A DNA stretch of 64,000 nucleotides from Chersky-840 sp035532735 (GTDB lineage Bacteria > Actinomycetota > Acidimicrobiia > Acidimicrobiales > UBA8190). Both the position numbers and the translations under genes were made by a program. Numbering within the stretch: the stretch's first letter is position 1; each line of letters starts with the position of its first letter. The stretch is from NCBI GenBank assembly GCA_035532735.1, contig DATKQM010000031.1, positions 124,001 to 188,000 of the forward strand, in the 5' to 3' direction. Of this stretch, positions 9,342 through 17,578 are shown one piece after another. The notes beneath the pieces were generated by a model. The model ran no database searches, was not told the DNA's origin, and saw nothing but the letters and a program-made list of their open reading frames with translations.

Positions 9342-9799
9342 CCGGCCGCGGCGCCGTACTGGTCGTCGCGGCGTTGGCCCTGGTGTCGTGCGGGAGCCCG
9401 TTCCCGGGTCGTACTCTCGGACAACAGGTCCAATCGTGGGCGACCACGACCGGCCTGGCGGGCAGTCTCAGCGCCCTGCGTGGCGACGCCCGGCGGGTCG
9501 CAACGGTCGAGGCGCGTCACGAGGCCTCCAGCGTGCGGACCGACTGCGACGTCCTCGTGAACGACGCGCTCAGCGCCAACCAGAACCTGCCCAGCCCCGA
9601 CGACACCCTCAGTCGGATCCTCTCGGACGCCTATGCGTCAGCGTCGGCCGGGGGTCGGCACTGCTTGGCCGGAGCAGGCGGCAATCGGTCTCTCTTGGCG
9701 CGCTCGGCGGCAGAGCTCGCCGCCGCGCAGTCGGGCTACGTGAAGGCCGAAGCGAGGATCGACGCCCTCGACGCCAGTGGTTCGGGCTCGTCGTCATGA
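9338..9799 (+). CDS. Putative lipoprotein, 153 aa
   Basis: GTG start at 9338 overlaps the DUF3151 stop (GTGA). Signal sequence TGRGAVLVVAALALVSCGS with lipobox LVSC at about residue 18, predicting lipid attachment and export. Two further cysteines (TDCDVL, RHCLAG) could form a disulfide. The mature part is helical and alanine-rich. Family not recognised; it may act at the cell envelope. Confidence 0.7.
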   Translation: MTGRGAVLVVAALALVSCGSPFPGRTLGQQVQSWATTTGLAGSLSALRGDARRVATVEARHEASSVRTDCDVLVNDALSANQNLPSPDDTLSRILSDAYASASAGGRHCLAGAGGNRSLLARSAAELAAAQSGYVKAEARIDALDASGSGSSS

Positions 9800-10365
9800 C
9801 CACGAGCCACGAGGTGGACGGCCCTGTGCCGACGGGGAGGGACCCCGATGTCTATGACCGACTCCGACGGCGGGTGCTGTGGTCCATGCCGAGCGGGCTC
9901 TATGTGGTGGGGACACGTGCACACCGACGCCGCAACCTGATGACGATCAGCTGGGCGACCCAGGTGGCGACGAGCCCGAAGCTCGTCGGCATCGGAGTCG
10001 AGTCCGCCGCGGTGACCCACGAGCTGCTCGACGCGGGCCGCGTGTTCGCCCTGAATCTCCTGCCCCGGGCACAGCGTGCCGTTGTCCGCCGGTTCGCCAA
10101 GCCCGTGACGGAGTCGTCTGTCGACGACGACACCGGCGTGGGGGTGATGCAGGGAGAACCGGTGCATGTGGCGACCACCGGTGCACCGATCCTGGATTGT
10201 GCGGTGTCGTGGTTGGACTGCGAGCTGCGCCATGTCCTGGCGCTGGGCAGTCACAGTTGGTTCGTGGGAGAGGTCGTCGACTGCGGCGAGGCACCCGCTG
10301 ATGGTCAAGGGCCCGAGTCGGCGGTCCTGGGGATGCAGGACACGAGGATGAGCTACGGAGGTTGA
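9796..10365 (+). CDS. Flavin reductase domain protein
   Basis: 189 aa, FMN-binding split-barrel (flavin reductase-like) fold. Typical features: PSGLYVVGTRAHRRRNLMTISWATQVATSPKLVGIGVE at the N-terminal half, then HELLDAGRVFALNLL and the HSWFVGEVVDCG segment near the end. It likely uses NAD(P)H to reduce flavin or simply binds FMN; partner unknown. The start overlaps the upstream lipoprotein stop (ATGA), so it is the last gene of the tyrS-linked chain. Confidence 0.85.
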   Translation: MTTSHEVDGPVPTGRDPDVYDRLRRRVLWSMPSGLYVVGTRAHRRRNLMTISWATQVATSPKLVGIGVESAAVTHELLDAGRVFALNLLPRAQRAVVRRFAKPVTESSVDDDTGVGVMQGEPVHVATTGAPILDCAVSWLDCELRHVLALGSHSWFVGEVVDCGEAPADGQGPESAVLGMQDTRMSYGG

Positions 10366-10370
10366 CCGTT

Positions 10371-10386
10371 CCCGTCCCGGGACGGG
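10371..10386. terminator. 16-bp perfect palindrome between convergent genes
   Basis: CCCGTCCCGGGACGGG starts 5 nt after the flavin reductase stop and 20 bp from the end of the convergent gene. It can form a 6-bp stem with a CCGG loop on either strand, so it is a candidate bidirectional terminator. Confidence 0.45.
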
Positions 10387-10405
10387 TCGCCCGGTCCGGT
10401 GCGGT

Positions 10406-10654
10406 TCACTGCGGTGGGGTCTCGGTCGACCGTCGGGGGTCGGGGCGGAGGTCGACGCGCAGGGTCAGGATCCCGTCCTCGAGCGAAGCCTCGGCGTCGC
10501 CGAGCATGGCGTAGTCCATGAAATCGAGCTGGGCCTGCTCCGCGAAGCGCTTGCGCTCGGGGCCTTCGATAGGTGGCAGGCCTCGGGAACGCACCGCCAC
10601 GGCCCGGGCGCGGAAGCGCTCCACCATGGCGGCCGGATCGAACTCCTCAGACAC
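10406..10654 (-). CDS. Conserved small protein, 82 aa
   Basis: Sequence runs MSEEFDPAAMVERFRARAVA, then a conserved-looking GLPPIEGPERKRFAEQAQLD and FMDYAMLGDAEASLEDGILTL. I believe this is a small conserved actinobacterial family without a known role. GTG start at 10654 lies 6 nt after a minus-strand TAGAGT -10, again leaderless. Monocistronic. Confidence 0.75.
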   Translation of the reverse strand: MSEEFDPAAMVERFRARAVAVRSRGLPPIEGPERKRFAEQAQLDFMDYAMLGDAEASLEDGILTLRVDLRPDPRRSTETPPQ

Positions 10655-10660
10655 GCCCTG

Positions 10661-10666
10661 ACTCTA
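10661..10666 (-). promoter_or_regulatory. Leaderless-type -10 for the 82-aa gene
   Basis: TAGAGT on the minus strand, 6 nt before the GTG at 10654. Confidence 0.45.
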
Positions 10667-10798
10667 CCGGTGGTCTCCGGGGGTCTCTGAGCAGGTCGTC
10701 GGGGGCACGGGCCCCGATCTGAAGGGGGCTGACCGGCGGGTAGACTCACACGGAGTCCTCGCCGTGATCTACGCGACCGCCCGACGGAGGAGCCACTC

Positions 10799-10999
10799 GT
10801 GAAAAAGGGACGGCATCGCCGCTTCGAGGAGGCCCGCAGCCTGAAGCGCTCGGTCGCGACCGCCAATAAGCGTTGCCCGGAGTGTGGTGCCGAGCCTGAC
10901 GACGAGCATGCCTCGTGGTGCATGGCCGAGACTGAATTCGAAGACATCTTGGGTCCGGGCCCGTCCGCGTCCGGTGAGGAAGACCCCTTCGCCGACTGA
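10799..10999 (+). CDS. Small zinc-ribbon-like protein, 66 aa
   Basis: GTG start at 10799 with a strong CGGAGGAG ribosome site about 7 nt upstream. Basic N-terminus (MKKGRHRRFEEARSLKRS), then a CPEC pair and a later single cysteine in ASWC that could complete a metal site with a histidine (EHASWC). The acidic C-terminus ends EEDPFAD. A TAGACT hexamer at 10740-10745 may be its -10. Family and role unknown. Confidence 0.65.
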   Translation: MKKGRHRRFEEARSLKRSVATANKRCPECGAEPDDEHASWCMAETEFEDILGPGPSASGEEDPFAD

Positions 11000-11019
11000 C
11001 CGGCCCGGGTGGGCCGTGT

Positions 11020-11979
11020 CTACGAAGGACGCTTGCGCCTGATGGCGGGGTGGGGAAGTCGGACCGGGACCGGCTCGTGGGTTGCACCGTCCTTGGCGGC
11101 CTTGCTGGCGCCGTTGCGGGTGGCACCCACGACGACCGGCGCGTTGGTCACCGTCGGCGCGGAGCCGGCCGGGGGGGCGACCGCAGGCTCGCCCAATGCC
11201 GCTTCGCGGGCCTGGAGATACTGGACGAGGCGTTTGTAGATCTTCTTGCCGACCATGGCGACGAGCTCGGGCTCGAGCTCTTTGAAGACGGGCTTGGTCC
11301 CCACGAAAGCCTCGGGTGACTCCGTGCACCACCAATGGAACTCGAAGCCGCCCTCGCCCCAGTCGCGCCGGTCCCACTGTCTGATGACCGACGTCACATG
11401 CCCGTCGTCGGCCACCTCGTCGTCGCGACGTAGTGGCAGCTGCCAGCACACGTCAGGCTTGAGCTCGAGATGGGGGACACCTCGCTGCACCGCCACCTGG
11501 TGGAGCGCGCACCCGGGGCCGGCAGGGAAACCGGGACGGTTGAGGAAGATGCAGGCGTCTTTCACCAGCCGGGTGGTGAGCTCGCCGGACTTCGACTTGA
11601 GCACGACATTGGGTCGGGTGCCGCGCTTGGGGCGGGCCTTGCCGTGGAACTGCCATTGCTCGGGTGTCAACGTGGCTGCCACTGCTTCGACCCGCCGGGC
11701 GTCTTTGGCACTCGTGAAGTGCGCCCCGTAGGAGCAGCACCCCTGGATCATCTCGGGCGCGGGACCGGTGAGCACCCCCTGGCAACCGTTGCCGAAGATG
11801 CAGGTCCACCGGCTCTCGAGGAACGTGATGTCGAACTGCCACGTCCGTTCTTCCTCGGGGTCGGGGAAGCTGACCCATTCATGCGCACCTTCAGGGGCAC
11901 CGTGCCAGGGCCCGTGACGACCTCTCGCCTTGGCGGCGTTCCCCTGGGTGGTTGCTCGACCGGTGGCCATCTCGCTCAC
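11020..11979 (-). CDS. Cysteine-rich conserved protein in the radical SAM cassette
   Basis: 319 aa. Cysteines occur in clustered, conserved-looking contexts: WTCIFGNGCQG, IQGCCSYGAHF, DACIFLNRPGFPAGPGCALHQ, PDVCWQLPL and WWCTE, suggesting metal or Fe-S binding; the CIFLNRP/GPGCALH part resembles zinc-cluster proteins of the YkgJ/DUF3109 type, but I am not certain of the family. The GTG at 11979 is chosen because it overlaps the upstream stop (GTGA); ATG at 11970 is the alternative. The C-terminal ~50 residues are low-complexity. Its position directly after the radical SAM gene suggests it is a partner or substrate. Confidence 0.7.
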   Translation of the reverse strand: MSEMATGRATTQGNAAKARGRHGPWHGAPEGAHEWVSFPDPEEERTWQFDITFLESRWTCIFGNGCQGVLTGPAPEMIQGCCSYGAHFTSAKDARRVEAVAATLTPEQWQFHGKARPKRGTRPNVVLKSKSGELTTRLVKDACIFLNRPGFPAGPGCALHQVAVQRGVPHLELKPDVCWQLPLRRDDEVADDGHVTSVIRQWDRRDWGEGGFEFHWWCTESPEAFVGTKPVFKELEPELVAMVGKKIYKRLVQYLQAREAALGEPAVAPPAGSAPTVTNAPVVVGATRNGASKAAKDGATHEPVPVRLPHPAIRRKRPS

Positions 11980-13454
11980 TTTCTGCCCACGACGACCGGC
12001 GCCGGGGCCCAATCCGGTATCCCGACCGCCGCCATTTGGGCACCGCTCGGCTCGGCACAGCAGAACCATGCCTCGGTGAGCCGCGGCCGCTCGTCCGCCG
12101 GGATCGACGAACGAAGACGGGGAGCGGGCTCCGGAGCGGCCGAGCTGTGAGCGGCGCGCTCCCCGAGTACGGCAACAGTGGCGACGCGCACCGCGTCGTA
12201 GGAATCCTGGGCTGACCACTCCTCGGCCGCGGCGCGCTCGGCGACGTCGGTGAGCCGGACCTGGAGCTCGTCGAGCCTGGAGTCGGGCGCGCGCCATGCC
12301 CATCCCAGGTGCTCGTCGTCGTAGTCGTCGAGCAGACCGTCGAGTCGACCCGAGGTGACGAGCAGGGACCGAGGCGGGACGAGGAGCCGGATGGCGTACT
12401 GCACCGGGTCCACGTTGCCCACGAGATCGCAGTGGGCCACGAGGTCCAAGAGAGCGAAGACGTCCTCGGGTCGTGTCCAAGGGGTGAAGGGGAGAAGCGA
12501 CGGTCGGGGTTCGATCCCTGCCGAGCGCAGGATCGCTACCGCCTCGCACGCTTCGGCGGCGGTGTGTCCTTTGTCGAGCTGCTCGAGGATGTGGTCGCTG
12601 GCGGACTCGAACGCCGACACCGCCAACAGGCACCCGGCTGCTCCCATGCGAGGGAAGACCTCACGGTGGCGCAGGATGTGCTCGACCTTGACCGTGACGT
12701 CGAAGGTCAGATCGGGGAAGGTGCCGTGGACGGCGTCGATGACCCGGGCCGCATGATGGGGGCCATTGAGGAAGTCGGGATCGCCGAACGTGATGTGGCG
12801 AGCTCCCATGGCGACCAGTTGCGCGACGTCGGCCACGACGGCGTCGTCGGAGACCAGCCGGGTGCGCCCGTCATAGACCACCGGCACCGGACAATGCCGG
12901 CAACGGTGCGCGCAGCCATGGCTCGCTTCGACATATCCGACCAGGCGGCGTTCGCTTCCGACGGCGAGACGGGCATAGCGGTCCAATCCGGGCAGGAGGT
13001 GGCGGGCCGGAAGCCCGAACCGGGCCCGTCCGAGCTCGACCACCGACCGCCTTTGTGGGTCGGGCCCGGGCGCCGACGCCTTGGGCCCCGCCGCGAGGGA
13101 ATCGACCCAGGTGACGAGGCGGGGCTCGTACTCGCCGGCGATGGCGAGATCGGCGACCGGCACGCCGTTCTCGGCCCCGTCGAGTCCCGCGTAGAGGCCG
13201 TAAAGACACAGCGCGACGTCGGGCCGCCGAGCCCGGATCCCACGAAGCACCGGACGCGCCAGGCGCAGGGCGGTGTGCATGGGCACCGAGCACGCCACCG
13301 CGTCGGCCCACGACAGCAACTCGACATCGAAAGCGTCGACGGCGAGGTCGGTGCATTGGACCTCGTGACCGGCTCGCAGTAGAGCACTCGCCGGTGAGGC
13401 CACGTGCAGCGGTTGATGGCCGAGTTCGTAAGTCGAGACCAACACGACGCGCAC
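11976..13454 (-). CDS. CCAEP-tail radical SAM protein with N-terminal B12-binding-like domain
   Basis: 492 aa. N-terminal ~120 residues resemble a cobalamin-binding-like Rossmann domain (VVLVSTYELGHQPLHVASPASALLRAGHEV) but no clear DxHxxG histidine motif is present. The radical SAM 4Fe-4S motif C181-x3-C185-x2-C188 is in HGCAHRCRHCPVP, followed by ARHITFGDPDFLN. Near the C-terminus is FCCAEP (C465-C466), the cysteine form of the tail that gives the CUAEP/CCAEP-tail radical SAM (seleno)protein family its name; the codons here are TGC TGT, not TGA. GTG start at 13454 directly begins the domain. Lies between an ATP-grasp gene and a cysteine-rich gene, all minus strand. Reaction unknown. Confidence 0.85.
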   Translation of the reverse strand: MRVVLVSTYELGHQPLHVASPASALLRAGHEVQCTDLAVDAFDVELLSWADAVACSVPMHTALRLARPVLRGIRARRPDVALCLYGLYAGLDGAENGVPVADLAIAGEYEPRLVTWVDSLAAGPKASAPGPDPQRRSVVELGRARFGLPARHLLPGLDRYARLAVGSERRLVGYVEASHGCAHRCRHCPVPVVYDGRTRLVSDDAVVADVAQLVAMGARHITFGDPDFLNGPHHAARVIDAVHGTFPDLTFDVTVKVEHILRHREVFPRMGAAGCLLAVSAFESASDHILEQLDKGHTAAEACEAVAILRSAGIEPRPSLLPFTPWTRPEDVFALLDLVAHCDLVGNVDPVQYAIRLLVPPRSLLVTSGRLDGLLDDYDDEHLGWAWRAPDSRLDELQVRLTDVAERAAAEEWSAQDSYDAVRVATVAVLGERAAHSSAAPEPAPRLRSSIPADERPRLTEAWFCCAEPSGAQMAAVGIPDWAPAPVVVGRK

Positions 13455-13500
13455 CGCCCCACGGTAGCGGGCAGCCGGTGGGGGCACGGACCTCGGCTTG

Positions 13501-14748
13501 TCAGGGGGTTGAGTCGTCGACGCCGTCTTCCACGCGCACCTCGAGACAGGCCCAGGCCCGCCGCAACGCGCCTTCAACGCGGGCCGGTGTGCTGTCGCGC
13601 GCGAAGACGAATCCGAGGTAGCGGTTGCCTTCTGGCACCGGGGCCACGGCGCGACCGGTGGCGATGGTGATCTCGAGGTCGATCACCCCCGGCACCTGGC
13701 GCGCCTCGGCCTGGCCGTTGACACCGACGAGGGTCCCGGCGCGGGGGATGGGCACCATGAGCACTCCCGACGCCCCCCGGGCGCCGGTCTCACCGAGGGC
13801 GAGGCCCAGGGCGTGCGCGATGACGAGTTCTTCGAGGGATCGTCCCGTGGAGAACGACAAGGTGCGCGAGCACAGCCCACCGATGGTGCGCGCCGCCACC
13901 TCGATCACCGAGGCGCGGCCGTCGAGCACGCGGACCTCGGCGTGGACCGGGCCCTCGGTCAGCCCCAGTGCGACCGTCGCGGCCGAGGTGGCCGCCAGTA
14001 CCGCGGTCAGGTCGCCGTGCCCCAGGCGCGAGGGCGTGACGTAGATGGTCTCCTCGAAAGCCGGCCCCTCGAGTGGATCGGGTTTGTCGAAGACGGCCAG
14101 GGCCCGAAGCTCGCCGCCCACCATGAGTCCCTCGACGGCGACCTCTGGTCCGGGTGCGAATCGCTCGACGAGCAGTGCGGCGCCAGGGTCGACGCCCGCT
14201 GCGGTGGCGATGCGCCGGACCCGCTCGGCCACGGCCTGCGCCTCGGACATGGTGTCGGCCCGGAGCACGCCTTGGCTGCCCGCCAAGGTGGTGGGTTTGA
14301 TCACACAGGGAAGCCCGACGATCCCGACGATGGCGGCGATCTCCTCGCGGCCGGCGTCGGCGGGGAGGGGGGCGAAGGCGGGCTGCGGCACCTCCAGCCC
14401 GGCCAGCCGGGTGCGCATGGCGAGCTTGTCGCGCGTGGCGGCCACGGCGTCGGGTGGGTTGTGCCGGAGCCCGAGTTGGGCCGAGGCCTCCGCCGCCACC
14501 AGCGTGCCCCCGTCGTCGACGGCGACGACGGCGTCGATGGGGAGGACGCCATCGTAGGCCACGATGACGCGGGCCGCCTCGGCGCAGTCGCCGAGTGGCA
14601 CCTCGAGCGAGTGGGCCCCCATGAGATCGCCCAGGACTTGGGCCTCTTCGGTGCCGATGACGACCTCGACACCCAGGGAACGTGCCGCGTCGAGGAAGTC
14701 TCGGGCCCGGTACGTCGCCGAGGGGATGAGAAGGAGTAGTCGGGCCAT
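13501..14748 (-). CDS. ATP-grasp domain protein
   Basis: 415 aa. Pre-ATP-grasp domain (MARLLLLIPSATYRARDFLDAARSLGVEVVIG) then an ATP-grasp fold: RDKLAMRTRLA, the lysine and loop in PCVIKPTTLAGSQGVLRA, ERFAPGPEVAVEGL, and metal-binding residues in HAEVRVLDGRASVIEVAARTIGG. It is predicted to form an amide or ester bond through an acyl-phosphate (carboxylate-amine ligase type), substrate unknown. First gene of the minus-strand cassette, 46 bp before the radical SAM gene, so it may provide or modify the substrate of that enzyme. Confidence 0.88.
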   Translation of the reverse strand: MARLLLLIPSATYRARDFLDAARSLGVEVVIGTEEAQVLGDLMGAHSLEVPLGDCAEAARVIVAYDGVLPIDAVVAVDDGGTLVAAEASAQLGLRHNPPDAVAATRDKLAMRTRLAGLEVPQPAFAPLPADAGREEIAAIVGIVGLPCVIKPTTLAGSQGVLRADTMSEAQAVAERVRRIATAAGVDPGAALLVERFAPGPEVAVEGLMVGGELRALAVFDKPDPLEGPAFEETIYVTPSRLGHGDLTAVLAATSAATVALGLTEGPVHAEVRVLDGRASVIEVAARTIGGLCSRTLSFSTGRSLEELVIAHALGLALGETGARGASGVLMVPIPRAGTLVGVNGQAEARQVPGVIDLEITIATGRAVAPVPEGNRYLGFVFARDSTPARVEGALRRAWACLEVRVEDGVDDSTP

Positions 14749-14753
14749 CCCTC

Positions 14754-14759
14754 TATGAT
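14754..14759 (+). promoter_or_regulatory. -10 for the NifU-like gene
   Basis: TATGAT, 21 nt before the ATG at 14781, with GGGGGAGG between as the ribosome site. It lies in the 32-bp divergent gap and at the edge of the opposite gene. Confidence 0.4.
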
Positions 14760-14780
14760 GGCTGGGGGAGGTTCACACCT

Positions 14781-15440
14781 ATGGGCGAGGACGTCGCGCC
14801 GGCTGGCCAAGTCGAGGTGTCCACCGTGCTGACCGTGACACCGGCGGCCCGCGGCGTGGTGCTCGACGCCCGGTCCCAGGAGTCCGAGGCCGAGCGCCTG
14901 GCTCTTTGGGTCGAGGTGACCGGGGCGCGCGACGGTGCGTACACCTACGACATCTACTTCCAGGCCGTCGCCGATGCCGGCCCCGGCGACCGGGTCGGCG
15001 AGGACGACGGCCTGGCCGTGGTGGTGCCCGAGTCGAGTGTGGCCCGCCTGGTCGGGGCCCGCTTGGACTGGTCCGACGACGGTGACGGTGGGTTGGTCAT
15101 CGTGAACCCCAACACCCCACCCCGGCCCCAAGCGGCCGTCGACCGCCCCGAAGTCGACCTGTCGAGCGAGTTGGCCCAGCGCATCTTGCAGGTCCTCGAG
15201 GCCCAGGTGAACCCGTCCATCGCCATGCACGGGGGCCACGCCGATCTGGTGGCGGTCGAAGAGGGTGTCGTCTACGTCCGCCTCAGCGGGGGATGCCAGG
15301 GCTGCGGACTGGCGTCGGTGACCCTGTCCCAGGGCATCGAGGTCGCATTGCGGGACTCGGTTCCCGAGGTCATGTCGGTGGTGGACGTCACCGACCATGC
15401 CAGCGGCGCCAACCCCTTCTACGAGCCCGCCAAGAAGTAG
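14781..15440 (+). CDS. NifU-like Fe-S cluster carrier (NfuA type)
   Basis: 219 aa with two parts: an N-terminal A-type-like domain (residues ~10-110, VVLDARSQESEAERLALWVEVTG) lacking cysteines, and a C-terminal NifU domain (residues ~135-205) carrying MHGGHADLV and the CxxC cluster site in GGCQGCG. It is expected to carry and deliver 4Fe-4S clusters in the cytoplasm. The domain order matches NfuA. Good Shine-Dalgarno GGGGGAGG upstream. Possibly relevant to the neighbouring radical SAM protein, which needs a 4Fe-4S cluster. Confidence 0.9.
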   Translation: MGEDVAPAGQVEVSTVLTVTPAARGVVLDARSQESEAERLALWVEVTGARDGAYTYDIYFQAVADAGPGDRVGEDDGLAVVVPESSVARLVGARLDWSDDGDGGLVIVNPNTPPRPQAAVDRPEVDLSSELAQRILQVLEAQVNPSIAMHGGHADLVAVEEGVVYVRLSGGCQGCGLASVTLSQGIEVALRDSVPEVMSVVDVTDHASGANPFYEPAKK

Positions 15441-15517
15441 TACCGAGCTCCGGCGTGCTTGGGCACGCCGAGGTCCTCGCCGTGTCGCGCATCCGCGGAG
15501 GCTCGAAACCCGTCGGT

Positions 15518-15523
15518 TAGCGT
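15518..15523 (+). promoter_or_regulatory. Leaderless-type -10 for prepilin peptidase
   Basis: TAGCGT followed by 6 nt and the ATG at 15530. Confidence 0.4.
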
Positions 15524-15529
15524 GCCCGC

Positions 15530-16315
15530 ATGCACGCCCTCGTCACGGGGGTCAGCGCGGGGGCCGGACTCCTCCTCGGCGGTGAGCTCGAGATCGTCGT
15601 CGAGCGCCTCGGAGAGCGTCGTCCCTTCGACCGTCCTTGGTGGCGCTGTCCCTCGTGTGCCACCCCTTACCAGGGACGGGCGCTCGTGCCGGTGGTCAAT
15701 TCCCTGTTCCTGCGGCGGGGGTGCCGGTCCTGTCGCGAGAGGGTCTCGCACCCTTGGCGTCCGGTGCTGCTCGGAGTGGTCAGCGCCATCGTCCTGGGCG
15801 CCTTCGCGGCACGGTTCGGCAACGACGTGGTGCTCGTCGCCTACGCGGTGTTCGGGTTGTCACTCGTCGCCATGAGCGCAGTGGACTTCGAGCGCCAGAT
15901 CATCCCCAACCGACTCGTCTACTCCACCCTCGCCGCGCTGGTCCCGTTGTTCGTGGTCGCCTCTGCCGTCGACGACCGGTGGGGGTCGTTGGCCCGGGCC
16001 GGCATCGGGGGGGCGGCTGCCTTCGTGGCCTTCCTCCTCGTCCACCTCGCCGTCCCCCGGGGCATGGGCTTCGGAGACGTCCGCCTGGCCGGGGTGGTGG
16101 GCTTCGCCACCGGGTGGCTGGGACTGGGCCATACCTTCGTGGGGTTCTTCACCGCCTTCGTCCTCGGTGCCCTCGTCGGGATTGGGGCCATGGCGGTGTC
16201 GGGCGCGGGTCGCAAGACGAGGATCCCCTTCGGGCCGTTCCTCGCCGCCGGCGCCGTGGTCACGATCCTGTGGGGCAGTCCTGTCGCCCACGCGCTCTTC
16301 CACCACGCGATGTGA
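15530..16315 (+). CDS. Prepilin peptidase (A24 family)
   Basis: 261-aa polytopic membrane aspartic protease that cleaves type IV prepilin-like leader peptides. The cytoplasmic zinc loop has CPSC (WRCPSCATPYQGR) and CRSC pairs, which the full-length PilD form carries. Catalytic aspartates sit in SAVDFERQIIPNR and GMGFGDVRLA. About seven hydrophobic segments follow. No pilin or pilus assembly genes are in the window, so its substrates are elsewhere. The short N-terminus may lack a first membrane helix seen in other family members. Confidence 0.9.
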   Translation: MHALVTGVSAGAGLLLGGELEIVVERLGERRPFDRPWWRCPSCATPYQGRALVPVVNSLFLRRGCRSCRERVSHPWRPVLLGVVSAIVLGAFAARFGNDVVLVAYAVFGLSLVAMSAVDFERQIIPNRLVYSTLAALVPLFVVASAVDDRWGSLARAGIGGAAAFVAFLLVHLAVPRGMGFGDVRLAGVVGFATGWLGLGHTFVGFFTAFVLGALVGIGAMAVSGAGRKTRIPFGPFLAAGAVVTILWGSPVAHALFHHAM

Positions 16316-16375
16316 TGTCGCTGGCGGGTGGCCCACCCGACGGCCCTTCGGCCCGGGGCCACGAAGGCCCCGAAG

Positions 16376-16381
16376 TAGATT
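16376..16381 (+). promoter_or_regulatory. Leaderless-type -10 for aroC
   Basis: TAGATT, 6 nt before the GTG at 16388 and only 3 nt before the GTG at 16385. The spacing favours 16388 as the start. Confidence 0.45.
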
Positions 16382-16387
16382 GACGTG

Positions 16388-17578
16388 GTGCTCAGGTTCC
16401 TCACCGCGGGAGAGTCCCATGGCAAGGCCCTCGTGGTGATCGTCGAGGGTCTGCCCGCCGGGCTGCCGGTGACCGCCCCCGAGATCTCGGGCGAGCTCGC
16501 CCGACGGCGCCTCGGGTACGGACGAGGGCCCCGGATGCGTTTCGAGGCTGACGAGATCACCTTGGTGGGCGGGATCCGTCACGGTCGGACCCTGGGCTCG
16601 CCCGTGGCCATCGAGATCGCCAACACCGAATGGCCCAAATGGCAAGAAGAGATGTCTCCGGACCCGGGGTTGCCTTCGAGGGTCCTCACCAAGCCTCGTC
16701 CGGGCCACGCCGATCTGGCCGGCATGCAGAAATACGGATTCGACGACGCCCGGGACGTTCTCGAGCGGGCCTCGGCCCGCGAGACCGCCGCCCGAGTGGC
16801 CGCGGGCAGCCTGGCCAAGGCCCTGTTGGCCCGGCTCGGGGTGTCGGTGCTGAGCCACGTGGTGGGTCTGGGCCCGGTGCGGACCGAGACGGCACAACGC
16901 CCCCGGCCCGATGACCTCGAGCGCGTCGACGAGTCCTCGGTGCGGTGCTTCGACCCCGAGGTGGAGGCGCGCATGGTCGACGCCATCAAGGCGGCGGCCA
17001 AGGAGGGGGACTCACTCGGCGGTGTGGTCGAAGTCCTCGCCTACGGGGTCCCGGTGGGGCTCGGCAGCCATGTCCACTGGGACCGCCGTCTCGACGGACT
17101 CATCGCACAGGCGCTCATGAGCATCCAGGCCGTGAAGCACGTCGAGCTCGGCGAGGGATCCGAGGTCGTGGCGCGGCGGGGCTCAGAGGCCCACGACGCC
17201 ATCAGTTGGGACGAGGGGTCGGGCACGTACCTCCGCGAGACCGACCGGGCCGGGGGGATCGAAGGAGGGATGTCGACGGGCGGGCTTGTCGCGGCGCGCG
17301 TCGGCATGAAGCCGCTGGCCACCTTGAACCGACCTGTGCTCGGGACCGTCGACGTCGTCACGAAGGAGTCGACGGTGTCGTTCAAAGAGCGCACGGATGT
17401 CACCGCCGTTCCGGCCATGGGAGTCGTCGCCGAAACCATGATGGCGTTGGTGCTGGCGTCAGAGGCGTTGCGGAAATTCGGTGGGGACTCGCTGGCCGAG
17501 GTCGTGCGCAATCGGGACGGATACCTGTCGTCGCTCCACGACACGCCGTCGGCGGCCGCAACGGCCGGCCGTGGCTGA
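16388..17578 (+). CDS. aroC: Chorismate synthase
   Basis: 396 aa. Converts 5-enolpyruvylshikimate 3-phosphate to chorismate with reduced FMN. Signatures: LRFLTAGESHGKALVVIVEGLPAG at the start, RRRLGYGRGPRMRFEADE, RASARETAARVAAG, GGIEGGMSTGG and the late PALGVVAE-like PAMGVVAETM. Two adjacent GTG codons exist (16385, 16388); 16388 gives the family-typical MLRFLTAGESHG and better spacing to the -10. Head of aroC-aroK-aroB-aroQ; the stop overlaps aroK by 8 nt. Confidence 0.97.
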   Translation: MLRFLTAGESHGKALVVIVEGLPAGLPVTAPEISGELARRRLGYGRGPRMRFEADEITLVGGIRHGRTLGSPVAIEIANTEWPKWQEEMSPDPGLPSRVLTKPRPGHADLAGMQKYGFDDARDVLERASARETAARVAAGSLAKALLARLGVSVLSHVVGLGPVRTETAQRPRPDDLERVDESSVRCFDPEVEARMVDAIKAAAKEGDSLGGVVEVLAYGVPVGLGSHVHWDRRLDGLIAQALMSIQAVKHVELGEGSEVVARRGSEAHDAISWDEGSGTYLRETDRAGGIEGGMSTGGLVAARVGMKPLATLNRPVLGTVDVVTKESTVSFKERTDVTAVPAMGVVAETMMALVLASEALRKFGGDSLAEVVRNRDGYLSSLHDTPSAAATAGRG

